Source: Dugong dugon
Taxonomy: Eukaryota > Chordata > Mammalia > Sirenia > Dugongidae
Assembly: GCA_030035585.1 (NCBI GenBank)
Contig: CM057469.1
Coordinates: 120,320,650 to 120,384,649 of the forward strand
DNA length: 64,000 nt
Direction: 5' to 3'
Shown piece by piece: positions 56,361 to 64,000 of the stretch. The position numbers were made by a program, and so were the translations under genes. Every line of letters starts with the position of its first letter. Position 1 is the stretch's first letter. The notes below the pieces were generated by a model that saw only the letters and a program-made list of their open reading frames with translations, was not told the origin of the DNA and made no database searches.

Positions 56361-57692
56361 TCTAGACAATTCTCTCTTTTTTCCACATATTCAAACCCTC
56401 TGTATTCTTAATCTCACTTCTCAACAAAATATTCCCCAGAGCTTTACCTATAATGAATTTTTTTTTCCTTTTCTGAATGCCTATAATGTTTGCTGTCTTT
56501 GTCACATATTTAGATGTGATTTGAGAAACAAATAATGAGTTAATAAACTGTGTTGCATCTCTTGGTTGGAGTTAAGCCCTAATTTTCTGGTAGAGTTTTG
56601 TCAGTCCATCTACTTGATTAGATAAACATTGCCTCTATAGCCCAGGTTTTTCTCTGAAATTGCTAACTCTATTTCAGTAGAATGATCATTATCATCAGGG
56701 TATATGACTTACTTTTTTTTTTTTGTTTTAAAATATGGTCATTTCCTCACACTGGTGAGTGGATCACTGGTCTCCTGAAGGGCTAGTCCAGTGTGACTCG
56801 TTGTAGTCCATACTCACCTAATTTGCTCAGCGTTTCTTAGATTCATTATTATAAAAAAGAAGCACATAGTCGAAGCCATTCCCAGGTTTCTTTTCTTAGC
56901 TCAGATAATATAAATGCTAAATGTTGCAGAATGACCGATTGAATGACAACGCTTCTGTATGCATATCATCTACCCTAGTTCTGACTGCCTGTTCTGGTTA
57001 AAGAGTTTACAGACCTGACAGAATCTCACACATTCTTCTAGTGAAAGATTTGCCCACTTGGGAATAAGAAGAGATGGAGAGATTTATTGCAATTTACACA
57101 CCATTGTTATAATTGGCATAAAAATGAATATTTTTATACTGTCAAATAAGACTTATTTTAAGAACCCTGAATATCTCCTAAAACAACTCTCAGTAATTGG
57201 CTACCATTTCTACATCCTAAATAAATCTACAATTTTAAATTTTCCTAAAGATCTGAGGATGCTTGTTAAACAGAAGTTGAGAAGATAATATAGAAGCTGA
57301 TAATTAGTAACAAGTGAATTATTTATGGATACTAAAAATATTATTTAAATAACCCTTAAGTTAACAATGTTGCAGAATTAAATTTTAATTGGATGTGGTC
57401 TCATTGCTTTTTCAGATTCAATGGTTTCTTTTATATTACACTTTCTTTAATAGGAAAATACAGAAAGATTTCTGTCACCAATTTTTTGCTCTAGAAGTCT
57501 CTCCATAATAGATCTTACTGCACTTGTTCAAAAGAACTGTTTGTGTGAATGTGTTGGAGACTGTGTGTGTTCATGCCTTGATTTCTCCAGAACATATGTT
57601 TTCAAAATTTTCATTAAGTAGTTATCTTTGGGTACTGTGTTCTGGGTGTCAAGAAAGTCAAGGACCTCTGCAAGATGCACTCATCATTTTGT
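56361..57692. other. Unassigned AT-rich intergenic sequence
   Basis: No gene is supported. The 76-codon plus frame at 57058-57288 is isolated and AT-driven. Confidence 0.5.
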
Positions 57693-57703
57693 AGAGGATT
57701 CCC

Positions 57704-57859
57704 CAAAACTGGTTGCTGTCTAGTCAATTTTGACTCATAGCAACCCTACAGAACAAAGTAAAACTGCCACATAGGATTTCCAAGGAGTGGCTGGTGGATT
57801 CAAACTGTCGACCTTCTGGTAAGCAAAAAAATGCTTAACCACTGCACCACCAGGGCTCC
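57704..57859 (-). mobile_element. AfroSINE, short type, with 11-bp duplication
   Basis: A minus-strand, full-length copy. AGAGGATTCCC lies on both sides (57693-57703 and 57860-57870). The tail side reads TTGCTGTCTAGTCAATTTTG and the head GCACCACCAGGGCTCC. Confidence 0.94.
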
Positions 57860-57870
57860 AGAGGATTCCC

Positions 57871-58884
57871 TAGGTGTATCCGTGTTCAACGTAGTTTCTT
57901 CATCTTTCCCAATCCATCTGTAATTGTGTAAAAGTAGAACTAATCCTGAATCCTGTAAGCAACTGAGAAAATACATAATCAACTTGGCCTTCTAGAAAAA
58001 AAAAATGATGATGGAATCCAGTGGACCAAGGGAAATATCAGACTAAAGAAGAGAGAAAGATAGAAGCTATTTTAAAATGAGCAAAGGCCCATTCATGCTT
58101 AGAAATGAGGCTACAACTGTGCTAATCATGCAAAGCTACAGAAGTGTAAACGGTAAAACAGAAGAGACAAGAAAGTGTAATCATGCTCTTTTTTTGTCTT
58201 AAAGGCAAACTGTGCCATAGATACTATCTTAGAATGAAACACACCATTAAAAAAATGACTCAAAACATTTAAAGTTTTTACTTTATTCTATTTTATCTTT
58301 TTCCTACACTTTGAAGGAATCTGTTATGCAATGTTATCTTTCGTCATGAAGCAATATATACTTGATGTTCAGCTATTACTTCAGTTTCACTGAAACGTAT
58401 TTCTTTGGTTAAATTCAATTCAAATTTAATGCTTTTATGCAAATTAATGTGAGCTCAGTTTTGTTAATATATATCTATATAGCATGCTTAAGTTTTATTT
58501 TACTTTATAAATAAATGAATATTCATCGGGAATTATGTTTATTTTGGAGTTACGAGAATTGTGACTAGGTTTTATTTTTGTATCTATATTTCTTGTTGTT
58601 CTGCAGTTTAAAATATTTATAACAAAGGTGTATCACTTCTATACAATTGGCAAGTAATCATTTTGTTTAAAAAAAAAAAACACTTGTATGTGTTTGTGTG
58701 AAGGGAGGGGTGTTGGCATCACCTTGCCTTAGGTGTTGAGTGCCAGTTAGACTTTACTAAGGGTCAACTTTTCTGTGACTCTCTGCAAGCCCTCTCATTG
58801 AAGAACTGAAGACTGTGACTTCCTGAACAACCCAAGTTAGATTTTAAGCATTTCTTATTCCTTATCCTAAAAAGCTCTTTGCCA
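57871..58884. other. Unassigned AT-rich sequence
   Basis: No gene or named repeat. A minor A-run is at 58669-58681. Confidence 0.5.
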
Positions 58885-59080
58885 CAGTGTTTATTTCCTC
58901 AGTAAGTGTTCATCATTGATGGGCATGTGGGTTAGTTCTCCTTTTGGGTATAAAAAATAAAGTTGCATGAAAATTCATAAAAACTGTTGTTTTATGTACA
59001 TATACTTTCATTTATTTGGGGTTAATACCTTGACGTGGAGTGGCTGGGTAATATGGAAGTCACATTTTAACTGTTTAGGA
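58885..59080 (-). mobile_element. Inverted 5' part of an old L1 insertion
   Basis: The plus strand is the antisense of an old L1 ORF2 C-terminal region. ATTGATGGGCATGTGGGTTA is followed by GTGGCTGGGTAATATGGAA, the complement of the usual end-of-ORF2 sequence. It abuts a plus-oriented L1 3' end at 59081. Confidence 0.75.
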
Positions 59081-59425
59081 AACTCTCAATGGAATACCAC
59101 TCAGTAATAACAGGACATAAACACTGATACATGCAAACACATGGAAGAATGAAAAAAAAATCAAAAGAACATATTGTATAATCCTCTCATATAAAATTTA
59201 GAAAAGATAAATCTAATATTTTGTGAGAGAAGCACAACCGTGTTTCCCTAGGCTAGCAGTTTAAGTTAGGGATGGATTGGGAAGAGACATACAGAATTTT
59301 TTAAAATGATAGTAACATAGTAACATTTTATGTATTGATTCCAGTGATGTTTACACTGACGTATGTATTTTTCAAAAAATACCAAGAGGTGAACATAAAA
59401 TGAAAAGAATTTTGTTTTAAAAAAT
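59081..59425 (+). mobile_element. Old L1 3' end, direct part of a 5'-inverted insertion
   Basis: Plus-strand L1 sequence: AATGGAATACCACTCAGTAA, ACACTGATACATGCAAACAC, AACATATTGTATAATCCTC, then 3'UTR-like sequence. It starts almost exactly where the inverted segment at 58885-59080 ends in the L1 order, which is the pattern made by twin priming. Confidence 0.75.
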
Positions 59426-59559
59426 TATTCCTTAAGGAGGATGAGCTAAAAAAAATTTAAAAATTCATTTTATTTCATTTTAGAGCTTAGAACTATTTCA
59501 GTGTGCCTTGTCCCAATGAAATCTAATCTCCTGAAGTAACAGGTTACTTTCTGCATATT

Positions 59560-59665
59560 TTGTAAAATAATAAGATTAATAAGGATTGGTGTGGGGGTTA
59601 AATGTGTTAGTAAATATAAAGTAGCTAGAACTGAGTCTGGATCATAGTAATTTCTATATTTCATG
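59560..59665 (+). mobile_element. MIR 3' part
   Basis: TAATAAGGATTGGTGTGGGG, TTAAATGTGTTAGTAAATAT, AGTAGCTAGAACTGAGTCTGG and ATCATAGTAATTTC follow MIR order. Confidence 0.6.
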
Positions 59666-59726
59666 CTAGTATGGACAATGCACAAAATTATTACCTCTTC
59701 CAAATAACTGCTGCTTAACCCATGTA

Positions 59727-59912
59727 AAAACCAAACAAACAAACAAACCAACAAGAAAAAAAGATTGTTGTCACGTCAATTGTGACTCATAGAGAACCTA
59801 GAGGACAGAGTAGAACTGCTCCATAGGGTTCCCAAGCCTTGGCTGGTGGATTCGAACTGCTGACCATTTGGTTAGCAAACATAACTCTTAACCTCTGGGC
59901 CACCAGGGCTCC
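59727..59912 (-). mobile_element. AfroSINE, short type, with AAAC-rich tail
   Basis: A minus-strand copy. The (AAAC)n tail is at 59727-59752, the tail body reads GTTGTCACGTCAATTGTGAC, and the head ends GGCCACCAGGGCTCC. Confidence 0.92.
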
Positions 59913-60069
59913 AAATCTTCAAACAGACAATAAATTCTGTAGCTAAATAAAAATTGCTCTTTAGTGAAAAAAAAAAAAAAAATACCGCCACAGTTACTTT
60001 ATACATTGAGCCTGTGGAGATAGCACCATGTTTTACTGAATCCTTGAAATTAGTGTGTATGTGTGCGCT

Positions 60070-60200
60070 TTATTTTAAAAATTGACTTTTTTGAGGAATA
60101 GTTTACATGTAATGCATCTGTTTTAAATGGACATTTAAATGAGTTTGGGCAAATTTATATGCTACTACCATGATCAAGACACAGCGCACTTTCATCTACC
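60070..60200. mobile_element. Possible old L1 3'-region fragment
   Basis: TTTTGAGGAATAGTTTACAT, then CTACTACCATGATCAAGACA resemble a common L1M 3'UTR stretch. Orientation is not assigned. Confidence 0.4.
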
Positions 60201-61406
60201 TCAAACTCGTGTGTGTGTGTTTGAATTGATGTTTATATGCTGAGCCTGTTTGCAATAAACATCAAATCCCTGAGTTAGTGTACTGGGTATAGTGTGGTCT
60301 GGTTAGTTAAGTTAATGGAAGTGTGAGGTTAATGAGGCCAGCCATGACGATTTTCTCCCCATATTGTCTATACCTCATATAGTTAGCCAGCCAAGACCTG
60401 TGTCACCACCTCCGAGCATCAACATCCATTTTACAAATGCATGTCAGTGGTGAGAGGATAATAATATCAATAGTGCTATTTAACCCATGCCAAAGTGTAG
60501 GGAAGGAAAAACCAGTCATTCATTCAAAGCATTTACTGAATGTCTATTCCAGGTAAGAACATGTCTTAGGTTTTATGTGAAAAAACAGAAAACAGTTACC
60601 ATATGCTGAGATCTCTCAGTACTCTAGTATATCTGTGTGTGCACAATTTTATTTACACACACATATACATGTATTTATGCATGTATTTCTTAAGATACAC
60701 TTTTGGGAATATATTAATGCTCAGTTTTACACACCAGAAAACTAAATATCAGTGTAAACAAATGATTTTTTCCAAAGTTCTTTTTCTCACAGACTAAAAA
60801 AAAATTACAGGCATATCTATATGTAAAGGCAGTTACTTTTAAATTTTCCTTTTACTAGTGCCGCAGACTAGTCAGTGATAACTTTTTTGCTCATTTCAAG
60901 ATATATCTGTAGTTTTACTTCCTAAAACTTGCAATTAAATGCCACAAGACAGTTGTGACATTTGTTCAGGTGAACTTCTTCTGTTTTGTATATTTTGAGT
61001 ATCTTTGAATTGGAAATATTTGAAAACTATTCCAAAATCTTAGAAACACAACTTTGGAGCCAGAATTTTATTCCTGATATATCTAGTTACAATGCCTGTG
61101 GTTTTTCCAATAGTTATGAAGTCATGGCCCTCACCCTGAAAAAACTGGCATATACTCTAGGTAACAAAGTTTATACATTAATAATTGTAACATAAGATGG
61201 AAAAAAATAGTAATAAGAAAACCATTTTAGGAATATAGACACATATTATGAGATTTTTGGGATGCAAACTAGATGACTCCTATTTGAAGAATTGTGGAGA
61301 TTTCATAACAAAGTAAAGCAGCTGGCTGTTAAATTGATAAAAATTGAATAAGGGGGAAATAAAGAGATAGTTTTACTGGGAGAGAGAGACAGAAGCAGAT
61401 TCTGTG
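60201..61406. other. Unassigned AT-rich sequence
   Basis: No gene is supported; minor GT repeats near 60210. Confidence 0.5.
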
Positions 61407-61422
61407 TAACTAGTGATTACAA

Positions 61423-61603
61423 ACCCAAACCTACTGCTGTTGAGTCCATTTGGACTCATGCGACCCCACAGGGTTTCCAAGGCTGTAAATCTCTATGAAA
61501 GCAGACTGCCACATCTTTCTCTCGTGGAGCCGCTGGTGGTTTCAAACGGATGACCTTTCAGTTAGCAGTCCAGGGCTTTAACCACTGCCCCACCAGGGCT
61601 CCT
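61423..61603 (-). mobile_element. AfroSINE, with 16-bp imperfect duplication
   Basis: Minus-strand copy with the middle variant ATCTTTCTCTCGTGGAGCC. It is flanked by TAACTAGTGATTACAA (61407-61422) and TAACCAGTGATTACAA (61604-61619), with one transition difference. Confidence 0.94.
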
Positions 61604-61619
61604 TAACCAGTGATTACAA

Positions 61620-63918
61620 GCGGAAAAAAAATACTGCAAGGCATTTTGGTCCCAGATATTAGAAAAATAGGAAACATTTAGGTTTGTTGAGGCAGTTTCC
61701 ATTAAATGAATATGTACCTTTAATATCATCCGTCCAGGAAAGAGGTGAATCCTGAGGCAGGAAATAACAAACAGTTAAGGAGATGAATCTTGGAACAAGT
61801 AGAAGAAACAGCCTTCTCTTCTCTCTAGATCTGGAAATTAGCTGACCTGGCCTGGGGTTTTCCCACTGTTTTCTAGTAGTGAGGACTGAGCTTCCCTGTG
61901 GAAGTAGTTGACACAGGTGGGGCAGAGTCTTTAGTAAAACGTCCTTAACAGCATTAGCCTTGCCTCACTTTTGCTGAGGACGATTGAGAATGTCTTGTGG
62001 CTGTGCTGGAAGCAAAGACTGAATGGAGAACAGTCTTTTCTCAGGCCAGAGTTGGAGGAGCCGTGTTAGTGGCTAAGGAAAGAGTGCAGTATCCAATACC
62101 CCGTCAGCCTCACCTTGGTTATTACTGGCACCGGGAACCACGAGAGGACATGCCAAGGAGGCAGAGCAAAAAGCATCTTCAAGATATTTGCTAAGATTAT
62201 GTTTAAGACACAGCTAATGTGGAGCCTACTTTCCATCAATAAACATGGGGCCTCATGCCATCCAAGTACTGGTTATAGGAGGAGGCTAAACATTTGAAAC
62301 CATATCCTATCAATGGTAAATACTTAGATTTGTTCTAAACACACTGTCTTCTCACTTCAGCTGCATCTGCCTAACACACTTTGTTTTCTTTCTGATTAAC
62401 TAAGTATAGGAAACACTAAAATATACCTTTAAAAAAAAATGTTTAAACAGACTCTATGACAAAACTTTCCAGAACTCTTATACACAAACAGGAACTGTAA
62501 ATTTTAAAGAAGGGAATATGGCACAGAGAGTTGCACTTTCTTATCTGAACAAAGAAACTATTTACAAAGCTTATGTTTTCCTGGAACATATTTTATACAA
62601 TGCAAACAATTTAGGAGGTTTTTTTGTTTTGTATAATAGGTGGAACTTAATGGCTTCTTATTTCAGCTTCTATCGTCAACATTAACTATAGCATTGTAAG
62701 ATTTCAGAAAATGATTTCCCTTACCAATACATCAGGGCTCTCATTGTGTACCTATAACAGTACTGTCAGATTTAAACCAGAAATCATGTACAGAATTAAT
62801 TTGTATGTATTTTCTATATCAAATTTAACAAAGTTAAAAAGTTTCTATGATTCAGCATGAATCAGTCTTTTTTGTGGAAATATTAAGGTTTTCCTTACTG
62901 CTGAGTGGTATTCTCCAATTCTCACTACAATGTTTGCAGCCCTATCCATATTGATGGGAAAGCATCAAAGTTTAATAACCCGAGAGTCACAATTCAATCC
63001 CGTTCAATAAAACCAGGAAGGAATTAGCTATGACAACAAAACCATAAATGTGAGATTAATTCACTTTAACTCTAATATTTCAGACATTAAATATTTTAGG
63101 AAGTGATTTTTCTTTCAGACTGAATGTAGAAGAACTAGGTAATGAAAACTGTTTTATGAAAACGGGAACATTTATTCTTAGTCACTCACCTATTCTAGTC
63201 TTATATAGTACTGAGGCTTTATGAACTTTTCTGAAATCCTCATTACGAGTGGGAACTTCTTAATGAGTTCCAGCTTAGCAACTTGAGAACTCTGATTGTA
63301 AGAAACCTGAAGAACATTTTCTTTTTTTTTTTTTTTTTTACAAAAGGCTTTTCTCTTGAATAGCTGATAGATGGTTCTGGCAAATTAACTCATTGATTTA
63401 GAGCTGATGTTTCTGAATCGGTGTTATGAGTTTATCCAGTTAGCTACGCTGCCTCTCTGGCCACAGGCCACACTGCTAACCTTGACCTGGTATCTTGATC
63501 ACTTAAGTCTTTGGAAGCATGAGGGATTTAACCAAGAAAGGCTTGAGAACCGAGCACAAGCCATGATGTCTTTGACACACAAGCCAGAGTGCTTGTACTG
63601 CTGACTGTGAAGAAAGAATATCCTTTCCTATAGGAAGAGTAGCATATTTTAAAGCTAAATCAGGGCACTGATGATTTAGAAAGCTGCACAGTATATAATT
63701 TCTTGTCCAAAATATAAGTATCAATCAAGTTTTAGTACAGGGTAACCCATAAAAAATTAGAAATCTTAGAGTCAAAAAGGAATCTAAAAAGAAAGAACTA
63801 TTGCTGAGAAATTAGAGAAACTAGGACAAATCTAGCTTTTCCAGGACAGTATCATGGAGAAAGTTTTGGTATTAATTTTCTGTGTTTAAAAAAAGAACTT
63901 GTTTCCCCATACATGTAC
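61620..63918. other. Unassigned intergenic sequence
   Basis: Mostly AT-rich. A less AT-rich patch at about 61820-62210 has a short plus frame (61997-62194) of unknown origin. There is a T-run at 63322-63339. No gene is supported. Confidence 0.5.
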
Positions 63919-64000
63919 ACCAAAAAAAAATGCCATTGAGTCTATTCCAACTCATAGTGACCCTAAAGGATAGAGTTTCCGAGGCTGTAAAGCTTTATGG
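63919..64000 (-). mobile_element. AfroSINE, partial at the window edge
   Basis: The tail side of a minus-strand copy: GCCATTGAGTCTATTCCAAC, GTGACCCTAAAGGATAGAG. The head lies beyond the window. Confidence 0.85.

Noticed and set aside
17024-63918. tRNA-like A and B boxes on both strands, suggestive of tRNA genes
   Set aside because: Each lies in the head of an AfroSINE and none folds as a complete tRNA by inspection; the SINE tails and target duplications explain them.
1-64000. CRISPR arrays, operons, bacterial promoters or phage genes
   Set aside because: No regularly spaced repeats or prokaryotic gene organisation; the repeat content is entirely that of a mammalian genome.

Overview
The window looks like intergenic DNA from an afrotherian mammal, most likely an elephant. 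The evidence is the repeat content. At least fourteen copies of the tRNA-derived AfroSINE family are present, recognised by the 5' head CCCTGGTGGCGCAGTGGTTA and the tail GAGTCGGAATCGACTC or their reverse complements. They sit among L1, L2, MIR and MaLR-type LTR relics and BovB/RTE-like LINE ends, in an AT-rich background. I find no convincing host protein-coding exon, tRNA gene, rRNA gene, CRISPR array or prokaryotic feature. Family names rest on remembered consensus sequences and need a RepeatMasker/Repbase check.

Region 1-11.4 kb is a nested pair of L1 elements. An older, decayed L1 (A; 5'UTR, ORF1 and start of ORF2 at 1-2301, rest of ORF2 at 9385-11362) was split inside its endonuclease domain by a much younger full-length L1 (B, 2302-9372), flanked by a perfect 12-bp target-site duplication. 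B has an open 332-codon ORF1 and a 1275-codon-equivalent ORF2. ORF2 carries all catalytic endonuclease and reverse-transcriptase residues but has four visible lesions, including loss of the start codon (ACG).

Region 11.4-30.2 kb is mostly AT-rich unassigned sequence. It holds an ancient minus-strand L1 (13.3-16.8 kb), MIR, L2 and MaLR-like LTR relics, AfroSINEs, a 5'-truncated minus-strand L1 tail with a 17-bp duplication (28.13-28.33 kb), two CpG-dense islets (27.7-27.9 and 28.7-28.9 kb) and another old minus-strand L1 piece (29.3-30.0 kb).

Region 30.2-37.9 kb is a second full-length but decayed L1 (D) inserted in an AfroSINE. It is followed by a long TG microsatellite, a MaLR-type solo LTR with 5-bp duplications (38.2-38.7 kb), and another LTR relic (39.1-39.5 kb).

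Region 40-64 kb is AT-rich with scattered fossils: an old L1 RT fragment interrupted by an AfroSINE, many AfroSINEs of short (about 155 bp) and long (about 200 bp) types, a second solo LTR of the 38.2-kb family (50.4-50.9 kb), two RTE-like LINE ends, a long ancient repeat at 53.0-55.1 kb, and an L1 end with a 5' inversion (58.9-59.4 kb). One SINE (49.28-49.45 kb) has an inverted copy of its own tail at its 5' end, inside a 10-bp target duplication.

Functionally this is a record of L1-driven retrotransposition. L1 supplies the ORF1p chaperone and the ORF2p endonuclease/reverse transcriptase. The AfroSINE tail resembles the tail of the RTE-type LINE pieces here, so RTE is the more likely driver of the SINEs. 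I found no sign of an undescribed gene system. The best leads are the nearly intact L1 B, the roughly 430-bp ORF1-ORF2 spacer shared by three L1 copies, the duplicated 3' end of B, and the fold-back SINE.
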